A DNA stretch of 64,000 nucleotides from contig OZ026563.1 of the NCBI GenBank assembly GCA_964020155.1, positions 2,048,940 to 2,112,939 on the forward strand. The letters are read 5' to 3'. Origin of the DNA: Chondrilla cf. caribensis. Taxonomy: Eukaryota > Porifera > Demospongiae > Chondrillida > Chondrillidae. Numbering within the stretch: the first letter of the stretch is position 1; each line of letters begins with the position of its first letter. Of this stretch, positions 12,750 through 25,327 are shown in pieces. The translations under genes and the position numbers were made by a program. The notes under the pieces are model-generated. The model did not search any database. It was not told where the DNA came from and saw only the letters and a list, made by a program, of their open reading frames with translations.

Positions 12750-13840
12750 ACTTCACGTGTGCCCAGGGCATCCGACGAGGACGGGGAGGTACTTCATGCC
12801 CCGCGGCCGAGGAGAACATGCCACTTGACACCATGCCTCAGCTGCTGTTGTCATCCCACGTATTGTCAACATCAAGCCATCATCCGATGTTAATTAGGGT
12901 GGTAGACTGGCTTCTCGGGAGGTCCAGATTTCAGAGCCGTGAACCATTACGTCTGGCACACCGAGTATCACGGGCGCCAGTCACCGATGTGGGCCTTTAT
13001 GTGACTTGATAGCTAGAATCACGGATGCCACCAATCCACGGACCAAAAAGACAGAGATAAACTGACTTCACATCGGTAATCATCAGAGTCAGGCCGGCAG
13101 GACATACATCAAACAGTGCAGCAGCTTCCTCAACACGATGACAAGAGACTCCCCGGTAGGGCCCAAAACCTAAACTAATGTAGCATGTTTGGACCCTACA
13201 GTGCCGCGCATGCGCATACTGTGTGCATTGGAGGGTGTGTGCAAGGCAGAGTGTATGCATAGTAAAGTGTATGCAACGTAAATGTAAAGGCACGGCCTAA
13301 CTTACGTGTGTGCGCCCGAAGGCAATAATAAAGGAAAAGGGTGGTGAGTAGAGAGCCGCGTGGTTCCGACAACATAGCCTTCGTAGGACCTACTTACAGG
13401 ACCCCTAGGGGAGACTAGCCGACCATGATCCCAGGCACCGCCCGCCTCCGAAGAGGACGGACGCCCAAACCTCGTCCGAGAACACTCGAGAGACCCGACG
13501 ACTTACAGGAGACCGGGACGTGTGAACTCCATGCGTGATCTAACAGCGAACCGAAGAAGGAGAGGGTAGAACAGCTAACCACGCTTGCGCTCGGGGCACC
13601 CCCTCCAATTCGAATCCTCCAGCATCTGCAGCTTTCCCAGCACGGGTCTACTCACGAGGAAAATGGAGACGACGTGTGGTTTTATAGAGATTTGCACTTC
13701 CGTTATTAAGGAAATGAGAATTGATTGGCTGGTATGCGTACGGCAACTCTTTTGAAATGAAGGATAGGCGACTGACGAATGAATTACATTATATCATTGC
13801 GTGGGCGGACTTATATTTTCCCGCCAAATATAACACCTTT
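12750..13840 (-). other. GC-rich island with minus-strand promoter motifs; possible retroelement remnant
   Basis: Composition differs sharply from the AT-rich flanks. Read on the minus strand, an E2F-like site (TTTGGCGGGAAA, 13817-13828), a CCAAT box (13722-13730) and a TATA box (CTATAAAA, 13680-13687) occur in promoter order and spacing, followed by two GTAAGT donors (about 13393 and 13509). Read on the plus strand, TGTAGCATG (about 13177) to CCGACAACA (about 13372) could be an LTR with an AATAAA inside, followed by a short Arg-rich frame from about 13425. I cannot name a product. A decayed LTR element or an unannotated gene start are both possible. Confidence 0.35.
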
Positions 13841-13844
13841 CTGT

Positions 13845-13885
13845 AGAGTATCTATGGTTACTTTACATGTTACCATAGATACTCT
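13845..13885. repeat. 14 bp perfect inverted repeat
   Basis: AGAGTATCTATGGT (13845-13858) and its exact reverse complement (13872-13885) flank a 13 bp loop next to the E2F-like site. It may be the end of an element or a structured site. Confidence 0.8.
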
Positions 13886-15146
13886 TACAAATCATGTATC
13901 ATACATTGCCAATGTATTATGATCAAGAATCAATACAGCGGGTCCGGTCACGCGTTAAGGATAGTAAATTAGAGGGAAATCCCCAATCGATCACACCATG
14001 CTGCACCTATCATTATAGTACTGGTGAGCGCTATTATCATTTTGGTGCATAAATTTTGCTTCGAAAGGTATGAAAGACCAAAAAGGTAAGAACGCTAATT
14101 CTCGGGTTATTTTAGTTATAGCGGGTATTCTTGTTCAGACTGGGTGCCTACTAGTTCCAATGGCTAGGATTACCTAGCACAGCTATCATTACCACCGTGA
14201 CTATTTTAGGTGTATAATTATTTTATCCAACCCGATAATTCATTCTTGTCTACGTTTTATTTCTGGTACCTGTGGCAAATACGGTGATTTAATATAACAT
14301 TATGTATCGATGTGTTTGGTAATCGCCATTATTTGATCATCTTTCTCTACGCTTACAATGATCGTGATAATGGTAACCGCTTATTATTGAAATGTTAGGT
14401 AGGTAGGTATACTTATACCACTAGGTACGTAGACTTTGAGTAGTAATACTATTATAGCAGCTCCCAGTGAGATGTGTTGTTGTTGCAAATGTTATGTTAT
14501 GTCTTATCACATGGCCCTTCAGCAGGCAACAAGCTAGTGCAAGAATTCATGGATATTTGCTCCAGAGGTTGTCAGTGGTAGACCAGACAGAGAATTGTGC
14601 TCTTGCTATGAAGTTGTATTTTAAATATTTCATGCCTGTGTAATTATTATATATTATTTATTTCATTGTATATGCGTATGTGCATAATATATAGGTATGA
14701 TTATATTGGTTGTCAGATGAGCTCGAAAGGGATATACATAATTTATATGTATATGATATGTATATTCATCTCTGTACTATAGCTATTTCTTTATAGTTAT
14801 ATAATAATATATTATATTGAAATAATTGATATTGCATGTGATGTGTGGCTAAATTAGTGGTGGCAGATTAATGAGAATTTATGCATTGTTATTGTATTTA
14901 TGTGTCCTTATATATAGCTATTCTCTTAATGTCATCTATTATACTCCCAGTTTATATTATTATTATCATTATTATTATTATTATTATATTATAATAAATA
15001 CATATTATGTATGCGTAATATGTCACAACTAATGACAAACATTGTATACATTCACTAATGAACATGCATAGCAAAAATTAATAAAAAGTAACGGCTATCA
15101 TCACGATAGTGGTTTCAGGTCCTACAATGTTAATTAGGGTGTGATA

Positions 15147-18100
15147 CTAAACTTGAGATAACGATGATGATGACTGTGTCATTAGATCAATAGAGAGTGA
15201 CAAGGAGTGTCTTGAACCGTGAGTTAGTTGAAGATTGGTCAGAACCTGTGAAAAGAAAATTGATGTACGAAGCTAACGCTCCACTACATAACTAAATCAT
15301 GGTGCATATGCATTACAGCAGTATCACATTACTTCTGTATGTATGCAGCTATGTATACTGTACATAGTGCATGTACAGAGATACACATATTTAGAAGATA
15401 TACTTGATTATGATACAAATGACGGGGTACTGCTTATGACAGCAGTTGAGGAGGTGACAGTGGTGATTGCATGACTGGGATGGTGGCAGTGATAGTGGTA
15501 ACTGTGTTCAGTGGTGAGTGTATGGTAAAGGTGTGCATTAACATACATTCATATGTACATACTTCATCATAGATTTCAACTGCTTGTGACCCACTCTCCT
15601 CCACCACCTGACTCAGTTTAAACAATTTAACGAGATGTAACGTGTACAGAGGACTTGGCTCAAGAAATAGTCTGGGAAACAGGGCAATAGGGGAAAAATA
15701 TGTACATATATTATGTAGTTCTTACGTGAGATGCTCACAGACACACACTAATCCACCCAGCATAAACTCACTTGTAAAGTGGTGTTAGAGTACGTCCTAC
15801 ACTGAAGGCCACCCTCCATTGACATGTATCTAACAATGTCATTAAAAATATTATGTTGTAGCCAGTAGTTACAGTCGCAAATACATATACGTATGAAAGG
15901 GCTTGTGAGTAGGTGTCTGTGTTATATTACTGAGTGAGGCTTCTCCCAGTGACTACTGTGTTGCAGTTACACACACACAGACCTTTATACATATTTGTAT
16001 ATTGTCAGGAGTACACACAGGGAGAAATGTAAGAAATACAGATATACACATAATCTGCAACACAAATTAAGAAAACTATTATTATTAATAATGTAGTATG
16101 TACACACATAGACAACTGCTAACAGAAATATACTACAAAGAGATGTAAATGTTTTTATCGCCTGATGGCACTGCCTGGACAGTAAATTTGATACTTTCCC
16201 GACGTGCATGTGCGCTCAGGGACTGCTCTCGCCCTCATAGGCAGGTAGTAACCTATATGCACATACCATAGTTGCTCCATATAATTGTTGCAAATTTCAC
16301 AAACAAATTTGGCTTCACGCATTTATATATCAATAATATTGTCCAGGTGTGAAATATGCATCCTGCGAAGAATCAGAGTAATTACATTCTGTATATGCAC
16401 TCATACAAGTACTACCATACAGTAATGTGCTGTACTTGCACGTAATATGCATGTACCCTACGTACATACATACTCACCTATTGCAAGGTCCATTATCTTC
16501 TCATGTGTTCTGATAGACACATAATGGTATGGAGACAGCACTTCACTTGCTCTTGTCCAGTATGAGGTGTACTGTGCCAACATTGCTGTGATATTCATAC
16601 ACATGTCATCATTGTCATATCTAACACTTGTGTACAATGTAGTGAGTGACATTACAGACCCAGCTGTAGAATTGAACAGTGTATTATTGCTTACTGTTTA
16701 GGGTCTTTGTATACAATTTGTACGACAGTTCTACTAAAATCAACCTAGTGTATTGTATACATTGGTACATAGGGAAACTGGATATAAGGCCACTAGAGGA
16801 CCCATACTGTGGATGTTTCACAACGGAGCCTAGATCTGAAGGGCATTATAGGACCAACATAGTGCACATTACACAGTGGAGCCTGAATATAAAGGTCACC
16901 ACAGGACAGACATAGCACACACTACAAAGTGGACCCTAGATCTGAATGACATTATAGGACCAACACAGTGTACATTATACAGTCAGTGTGGAACTTGGAC
17001 TCTGCCTAGTACATGGATGTCATACAGTTCGACCGAGCATGTTGTGAGTACCTTGGTCTCTTTTAGGATCACTAGACAAAAGATGAAATTCCTCGATGAG
17101 TTTCCCAGAAATGGCATTGGGAGATCCACCACAGCTGCACAGACTAATGTCTATATGTATGTATAATAGGTATGTAGATTAGAAGGCTACAGGGTGTCAA
17201 TATACATACAGTATACACAAACTATACACAGATCCTGTATGTACATTTTACATATATTGGTACAGTGTACACTGAAACACTGAGGATGATGCTCACCAAA
17301 TAAGGATGATTCAGATGCCTCTTCAGCTAAGCATACTTTGCCACACTTATCACATAATACACTGTTCAAGAGTGAATCCAGAGAGGGCACCTGGAGTATG
17401 CCAGGCATACAATACAGATATCAATTGTTTCAAAGTAAAACCTGGATATAAAGGCTATCCCTGACATGTGAATTATCATCATTTAAAAATGACACCTTAA
17501 TATAAAGGTTATTCAGGACACTTGAATTACTATCTGTTCTAAAGTAAACCTGCATGGACATAAAGGCCATCCATGACATTAGAATCAGTATCTGTTCAAA
17601 AGTATAACCTGGATATAAAGGCCATCCCTCAGGTTTGAAATGATAACTGTTCTAAATTCAACCTGGATATAAAAGTTACTCTTCAGATCAATTCTAGTGA
17701 ATGTTAAGCAAGGTCACCTGGATGAAGGCCCCCTTGTGTTTCAAACCACTGCCTACTTACTATTGACAGATAACTGTAGCTGTTTCAAGTGAAACACATG
17801 TTGACACTATTGACAACAGAAAACACTATCTATTGTAGACATGCAGTCTGCTGTCTTACACACAAACACCTTTATTATGTATTGACAACAGAAAACACTA
17901 TCTATTGTAGACATGCAGTCTGCTGTCTTACACACAAACACCTTTATTATGTATTGACAACAGAAAACACTATCTATTGTAGACATGCAGTCTGCTGTCT
18001 TACACACAAACACCTTTATTATGATTACATGAGTGCATGTGTGCAGTACAGACTGTGTCCAAAGGTCACTCAAGTGGTGCCGATGAATGTGTTTACTACA

Positions 18101-21100
18101 TACAAACAACTATAAACATTCACACAGAAACAAGTAGATTCAATACAGTTGCAAATACACGTATATTTATATTAGGTCACTTAATATGAAAAGTGGTCTC
18201 CATGTGTACTGTAGGAATATAACAAAACAGTTCCTAGATGTGTACCCTCACCGATGAACACCGTGGACATTGACAGGTGAAATAGTATGAATCCTTCAAT
18301 ATTTGTTGTCTCTTCTCAAGGGGCTCCAATAGGTCAACATAGCTTATGTATAACTGAAGGTTAGATTTCAAAGAAAACAAGTTCAAGCAGAAACCAAATT
18401 CAGGGAACCACGAAAAAAGAGGGAATCACAGGTTCAGTACAGCCTGTGAAGATGATCATTCTAATGTACATAAGGAGGAGACACCATGCAGTGGTGCTAC
18501 GTATGTACATATAGAAAGAGACATCAGTGGTGCTATGTACGTATGTACATAAATACTGAGAGAGACATACGTGGTGCTATGTACATAAGGAAATATTGTG
18601 TGAGACAAAATGGGGTGCTATGTACAGACGTACATACCAGGAGAGACATAGGTGGACCCATACACCAAGTGATGTACATACCATGGTGCACCTGAGGTGC
18701 TTCTAAACCAGGTAAAAAGGTTTATAGCATCTCATCACTACTGGAATTATGTGCACACTCAAACCTGTTGTCCTGGTTCCAGGTTTTGTACGGTACGAAC
18801 ACTCATCTTCAGACCATCAAACACAATTGTAGAGTTTGGTTGACAAGAATGGTTCAGTAGAGAGGGCCTGTATAAAAAAGCAAATATCATGAATAAGTAG
18901 GAAATATATAATATGCATACTGTATGTACTGCAAATCAGTCATCTCACTGGTTAACACACAAGGCTCCCTGAATGCACAGACCCTTCATACACACTGAAT
19001 TTATAGAATGTACAGACCTTTCAAACACACAGAACACACAGAACACACAGGATGTATACAGGTTCTTCAAACACACAGGACTCACAGGATGTACAGATCC
19101 TTCAAACACACTGTATTCACAGGATGTACAGACACTCTTAACACATGGACCTCACGAGATGTACAGGCCCTCTCGACACATGGAACTCACAGAATGTTCA
19201 GACCCTTCAAACACACTAAACTCACAGGATGTACAGATCCTTCAACACACTGTATTCACAGGACGTACAGATCCTTCAAACTGTATTCACAGGATGTACA
19301 GACACTCTTAACACATAAAACTCACACAATGTACTGACCCTCTCCAAACACACAAACTCACAGGATGTACAGTCCCTCTTGACACACAGAACTCACAGGA
19401 TGTACAGTCCCTCCTGACACACAGAACTCACAGGATGTACAGTCCCTCCTGACACACAGAACTCACAGGATGTACAGTCCCTCCTGATACACAGAACTCA
19501 CAGGATGTATAGTCCCTCTCCGACTGCATTCATGTCCACGTCCAGAATAGAGAAGACATTACATGATAACCGACACAGGAGACTGAATAGATCAGATGGA
19601 TTTTCAAATTGAATATGCTTGTTGTTTTCACAGAGTTTCCTGATGCCAGTCAGTTGGTAGGCAAATGCTTCTTTCTTAGAGTCGGACAAGTTCTCATCAC
19701 CTCAATGAAAAGTATTGGAGAAGATACCAGACATTTTACAACATACTATGATATTATACAACATACAACATGTGTACCACATTTTTCGCAAACAAAAATT
19801 ACATGCAGAACCTCTCACATCCATACGGCCACATACGAACACAAACATAATCACACATTCACACCCACACCCACACCCACACCCGCACACACTATGACAT
19901 GTACTCACTTCTACAAAGGAACTCTACTGGCCATGGAATGTCCTAAAAAACAACAAAAACAGAATACTGAGCTAAATGTTTGATAGAAGAAGTTAGGATG
20001 GTTCAAGAATGAATTACTTATTTATTTACAAACATCAGACTACTAACACTTGCTGATTTCTTCTTGTACTGTTTCTTCTTCAACATCAATCTCAGGATTA
20101 TACGCATTGTATCAGTTGGATGATGGGGTGATATTGTTGCCATGCCAACACACTCGCCCTTATGTACAGACCAGTCTTGTTGCTACAAAAAGGATAGGGT
20201 AACTTTTAACGTTGAGTTTCCTCATAGAGTGTCCCTTCATGTGTAGCAGTATGTTACTGTACACGTGTATAAGTACAGTAGAAACTTGTTAAGTCAAACA
20301 CTGTGAACATGAATTACTGGTTAGCACAAACCATTTTATGAGTTTTGTTTGGTCTGTTGTGGTAGTGTACACGTAGTGGAAAATCTCGACAAACATTCTC
20401 TTGGACAGTTAACAAGAAAATATTTGTGGGTCACTTATATTGTCTTAATTCATCTCTACTGTACCATATAAATGTATGTGTGTGAACATTTTACAATATT
20501 AATGAAAGCAAACATACATGGATGTACAGTATGCTACCTGGCAAGTTTTATTGCAGTAATGATTGTATTTGCATCCTGAGCAGCGCAGAGGTACTTGACT
20601 GGGAACAAACAAGAAGAAATGTATACCTTCCCATAGAGTACAGGTATGCACATATGTAAACACATGGGATAGGTCTAATCATAATGTGGCCTAACATTAC
20701 TTTAATACTGGCTATTCACATATCAAAGCTGTCTTCATATTATATAATAAAGGATGCACATTTATATCTTACATTGAGCATTCATGGTGCATCCAGTTTT
20801 GCCATATGGTCTAGCCCGGCATAGTGACCCTTTATCCGCCATCTTCAAACAAAAATGGTGGATGAGGGGTCGTCTAAGCTAGCCTATGGTACACATACGG
20901 GTACCCCATGTGTGATCCCATATGGAAGACTAACAGGAATTCATGGATAAGATTCAAATGAGCAATACTCTAAAACTTATAACTTGAACCAACCGAGAAG
21001 AACATATCACACTCTTGTAATTTGTTTACCTTTTTAATACGGTGAAGCAATTGGCGCACAACTGCTCGTGACATTTCGCGCTCACAACGTGACAGAGAGG

Positions 21101-21241
21101 TCTGACTTCCATTATTTCAGATCCATTCGACCATTTCTGTGTAGATAATAAACCTCTTCCTTCTGGGAGCGCGTCAGAAACGGAAATACCTTGTGGACAC
21201 CGTAGATGACTGCACAAAGCAGCAACGTCTCTAGCGGCCAT
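15147..21241 (-). CDS. SMYD3: SET and MYND domain lysine methyltransferase, SMYD1/2/3 type
   Basis: Twelve exons with matching phases, written high to low: 21241-21030, 20598-20538, 20182-20030, 19942-19909, 19700-19502, 18867-18765, 18353-18252, 17390-17297, 16663-16478, 15829-15772, 15671-15563, 15245-15147 (TAG). The product is about 469 aa. The MYND zinc finger runs from CANC (~62-65) through CSGC, HYC and KTC to HKGEC. The SET core has GEGLY and NHSC (~225), then YISY, then the post-SET CQCPRC (~283-288). The C-terminal TPR-like region has EKIMDLAIDTC and LTHGSRHS, which align with human SMYD3. The family methylates histone and cytosolic lysines with S-adenosylmethionine. An in-frame ATG at 21301 would add 20 residues; I prefer 21241 because it leads straight into the domain. 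SMYD3 is the closest match from memory; SMYD1 or SMYD2 orthology is not excluded. Confidence 0.88.
16770..16990. repeat. ~60 bp degenerate tandem repeat
   Basis: Units containing GGACC(A)ACATAGTG and GAGCCT.GATCTGAAGGG repeat three to four times upstream (in minus-strand terms) of the SMYD exon at 16478-16663. Confidence 0.7.
17425..17700. repeat. ~65 bp minisatellite (CCTGGATATAAAGG)
   Basis: Four to five diverged units, each holding a version of AACCTGGATATAAAGGC, lie in a SMYD intron. Related wording (CTGGATATAAGG) also occurs in the repeat at 16770-16990. Confidence 0.8.
17808..18023. repeat. 72 bp x 3 perfect tandem repeat
   Basis: Three copies (17808, 17880, 17952) appear identical base for base. 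Because 72 is a multiple of three, frames read through on both strands, but no codon or homology signal supports a protein. Located in the SMYD intron between exons 17297-17390 and 18252-18353. Confidence 0.95.
18470..18690. repeat. ~50 bp degenerate repeat
   Basis: Units with GAGAGACAT..GTGGTGCTATGTACATA repeat about four times in a SMYD intron. Confidence 0.7.
18980..19501. repeat. ~36-38 bp minisatellite ending at a SMYD splice donor
   Basis: About fourteen units of the type ACTCACAGGATGTACAG followed by CCCTCCTGACACACAGA. The array runs up to and supplies the donor of the SMYD exon 19502-19700: the last unit's CTCACAGGAT is, on the minus strand, ATCCT|GTGAG. Confidence 0.85.
20826..20871. 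repeat. Imperfect hairpin, 17 bp arms
   Basis: GACCCTTTATCCGCCAT (20826-20842) pairs with 20855-20871 with three mismatches. It lies in the first SMYD intron and is probably a small foldback element. Confidence 0.6.
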
Positions 21242-21301
21242 TTTACTGCAGTCGGGCACGTGACAAACGTGTCCCCGCAATAATTGTATACAATCAGTCA
21301 T

Positions 21302-23688
21302 AATGTACGTGATGTTATACTGTATGTGATATCTACCCCGTTTCATCTTTCGAAGTTTGAATAAGATCTTTAACTTTGAAAGCACTCATAACAATCGTAA
21401 GAAGAGACATACATGTTGTAAAATCTCAATCACCGTTCACAGAAAGAAGGATGATGATGATTCATATCAAGATGATGATTGTTAACTCCATCGAGATACT
21501 AACATCATAGTAAAATACAGTGTATGTTGAATTTGAATACTGTGTATGTATGTGAATTGTTATAATAACAATTACAGGCCACATATTGAGATGGGAATTG
21601 TTTCATAAGTTAGTTGACGTCCCCAGCTAGGTCTGGTATAAATATCAGGTTGACACACCCACTTTCCCATGAGCTATTAAAAAGGTGCTTAATGTATCTC
21701 TCCTATACGTGGAAATATTTCACAAGTTAGTTCATGGTCCAAGCTAGGTCTGTCTAATATGTCAAGTTGACACACACCCTCCTCCATGAGCTATACAAAA
21801 AGGTGCTTAGCGCTTTCTCCCCTATATTCTCCCATTTGTGCATTGAAAAAATATTAAGCACCTCCGGCCAAATGTAGCTGGGGCTACAGGCCACTTATTG
21901 AGATAGGAATTATTTCACAAGTTAGTTCAATGTCCGAGCTAGGTCTGTCTGAAATATCACATGGATACAACCCCTTCCCCATGGGCTATACAAAAAGGTG
22001 TTTAGCAAATTTTTCCCTATACTCTCCCATACATTGAAAAATATTAAGCACCTCCGAATGTAGCTGGGGCTACAGGCCATCTATTGAAATGGGAATTGTT
22101 TCACAAATCAGTTCATGGTCCCAGCTAGGTGAGATTACAGGCCACATACTGAGATGGGAAATGCTTCACAAGTTAGTTCACGTCCCCAGCTATGTCTGTC
22201 TTAAATATCAAGTGGACACGCCCCTTTCCCCATGAGCTATGCAAAAAGGTGCTTAGCGTTTTCTCTCCTATACACTCCCATACATGAAAAAATAATATAG
22301 CACCTCCGAATGTAGCTGGGGGTTACAGGTTAGCTACAGAGATGGGAATTGTTTCAAATGTTAGTTCATATCCCCAGCTAGGCCTGTCTAAAATATCAAG
22401 TGTACACACCCCCTCTCCCATGAGCTATGCAAAAAGGTGCTTAGAACTTTCTCTCCTATACTCTCCTATATATACTCTCCTATACTCTCCCATACATACG
22501 TACATTATCAGGTATCAGGCAATCTTACCAGGTAATCTTATTTCACCTGGGGAACTGTTAGCCATAGGCTACTTCAATGTCATCCACAACCTCAAAGAAA
22601 TTAAAAAAAAAACATTGAAGAACTATTTAAGCACCTCCGAATGTAGCTAAGATTAAGAGCAACATACTGAGATGGGGATTGACTCAAAATTTAGTTTACA
22701 TCCCCCGCTAGGTATGGTGAAAAATATCAGATTAACACACACCCTCTCCCACGAGTTATGAAAGAAGGTGCTTATAATGTATAATATTCTCCTAACCTCT
22801 TCTATATGATGAAAAATATAAAGCACCTCCGAATGTGTATAGCTAGTGTTGTAGGCCACATAAGGAGATAGGGAGTGTTTCATAAATTGGTTTACAGCTA
22901 GGTTGGATAACAATATCTGGTTGACACGCCCCCTCTCCTATGAGCTATGCAAGAAGGTACTTCACCTTTTTTCTCCTACATAATATATTCTCCCATACAT
23001 TGAAAATTATTGACCACTTCCAAATGTGGCTAAAGCTACGGGCCATATACAAAATTGGGAATGATTTCTTTAGTTAGTGCACATCCTTAGCTACGTAGGT
23101 TGGGTACCCATATCTAGTTGACAAACTCCCCTTAACATGAGCTATGCAAAAGGTGCTTAGCAGTTTTCTTTTATTCTCTCCCATGCATGCATTCAAAATA
23201 TGAAGCACCTCTGAATTTAGCTGGGTTATGGACCACATACAGAGACAGGAATTGTTTCATACGATAGTTTATCTCTCAAGCTAGGTTGAATAGCAAAAGT
23301 AGCGGGGCCTCTCCTCCATGAGCAATGCAAGGTGATTTATGTAGACCAACCCACATGCATGCAGACAATATTATTTTGTATAATACAGTATTATTGTAAC
23401 ATTGTGCGGATTGCAGAACATGTACATTAATTTATAATATATATAACAATATAGTCTATAAAACACATTATTGACTGTAGTGCAATATATGTGGGAATTA
23501 ATGTGTTTTGCATGCGCATGCATTTATAGTAACCATAATAATAACTGTGCAACATGGAAATCTAGTAAGATACCATAATCTTTGTAATTATACAGTAGGA
23601 AACAAAGTGAAGTCAACTGGGCATTACTATAAAATTGACATTTGAATTCAGATCATATAAAGTCCACATTGATAAGGTTTGAATGTTG
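21302..23688. other. Intergenic region SMYD3-like / makorin
   Basis: Both flanking genes are on the minus strand, so this holds the SMYD promoter (right next to 21302) and the makorin 3' UTR (left of 23689). Most of it is the satellite array at 21575-23330; the rest is AT-rich and shows no gene. Confidence 0.75.
21575..23330. repeat. Satellite array, ~190-210 bp unit, about nine copies
   Basis: Recurring words in fixed order: GGGAATTGTTTCA, TTAGTTCA.GTCC.AGCTAGGT, TGACACACCC, CCCATGAGCTATGC, AAAAGGTGCTTAG, CTCTCCCATACAT, AAGCACCTCCGAATGTAGCT. Some units are truncated (for example about 21712 and 22156). Divergence rises toward 23330. No open frame is conserved between units, so it is noncoding. 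Confidence 0.9.
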
Positions 23689-25127
23689 TCACGTGTTCTG
23701 TGTTCTGGCCTCCAGAAAGTCCCACAATCTGCAATCACACGGAAACAGAACAAGTGACCATCACATTGGAAGTCGGACTAATTACAGCAATCAGGTCTAA
23801 ATCATAACTTAGATTGCAATAGAACCATCAATGATGATTGGAGCAATCAGCTCTGATTATAAAATGCACTCTAAACCATGCATAGCTCTGGAGAACAGTT
23901 GGACAGGATTGAGCTGTGATGAATACTTGCTAACTTTGTCTCACGAATTGCTTTCACGTCCCCATCGGCTGTCTGTGCTCTTCTGTATGTAACCTCAGCT
24001 AGAGTGCCATCCGGATACGCTGCAGAACAGTGCAGAGGATTCTCAGTCACAGAGTAGAACAAAAAATAGTTGATTTGTTTTATTTACGAAAGTTTGTGTC
24101 CATACTACCACCAAGCAAGCAGACTGACCATGTAAGTAAAAGCAGCTGTTTCCAAAGGGACAAACACCATCACCTTGTTTGAAGTATGTGCATGGCTTGG
24201 CTCTACGGGTAGGGTACACAGTACAGGGGAGTATTAGCTCACAGGTACATACACAACAACAGTGAGAAATATGAAGACAAATGCATAGAAAAAATGCACA
24301 GTGAATACCTGTTAATCTGCTCCAATTTTTTTGAAAGATATGGTGGATTGACTAGATTTCATTACTGCTTGGACATTATATTGGTATTGAGAAATTGTAA
24401 TGGACAAAAGGGTTTGGCGGATTGAAGAGAAATCACAGTATATTGCATCAAATATAATATTATACATATTATTATACAGCAGAATGCCACTATGAGTCAC
24501 ACCAACTCAGAAAGTGAACCACTGGCTTTCAGTACCAGGAATTTCTATACCGCATCACTCTGTAATATTGTTGGATAAGTTCTGTATCTAACCCATGATG
24601 ATTCTCTGTTGTGGATACGGGAGCACCATAGGTGGTCCCAAAGGTGGAGTTTCCTCTGTATGTACACAATATACGTATGCACATACATTCACATGTAATT
24701 TTGCTCCATATACTGATACTGTACAATTTCACAGAATAGAATTGATGACAGTTGTTAAGTGGCCAACATACTTCAAGTTACTTCTGTACTGTTCGATCAG
24801 TGATTGCTTCTCCGCCTCGTCTTCCACCCACGTGGTACTCTGCATTATGAAGGGACAAGCCCCATGTTCACAGACGATACCCCTACATCACAGTATGATG
24901 AAACTCTCTCACCGGTATGACAAAATATGAACATTTCCGACAAATTGGACATGTTCTAGTGATGAATAGAAATACTATGTGAGATGTGTATACGTAAATA
25001 TAGTCCATATTATAGTGCAGAAAAAGCACTTACACACATAGTATTAAATATACACTTATATACTTTGCATGCATGTATGCACATACACACACATGCACAT
25101 TGACTCACACACACATGCATACCAACA

Positions 25128-25200
<73 letters not shown>

Positions 25201-25266
25201 CACACACACACGCACACACACACACACACACACACATGTACACACAGAGTCACAGACACCCACACC

Positions 25267-25327
<61 letters not shown>

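Larger units (their letters stand above)
11788..15146. other. Convergent intergenic region UBR4 / SMYD3-like
   Basis: The two 3' ends face each other. 11788-12500 and 13860-15100 are AT-rich, with runs of AATAATAT and no coding signal. A TA-flanked MITE lies at 12531-12688, a GC-rich island at about 12750-13840, and a 14 bp perfect inverted repeat at 13845-13885. I see no confident gene here. Confidence 0.7.

Noticed and set aside
12887..15143. 15 bp direct repeat (ATGTTAATTAGGGTG) as ends of a 2.2 kb insertion
   Set aside because: The second copy lies just past the SMYD stop codon in its 3' UTR, flanks differ, and such a match is plausible by chance.
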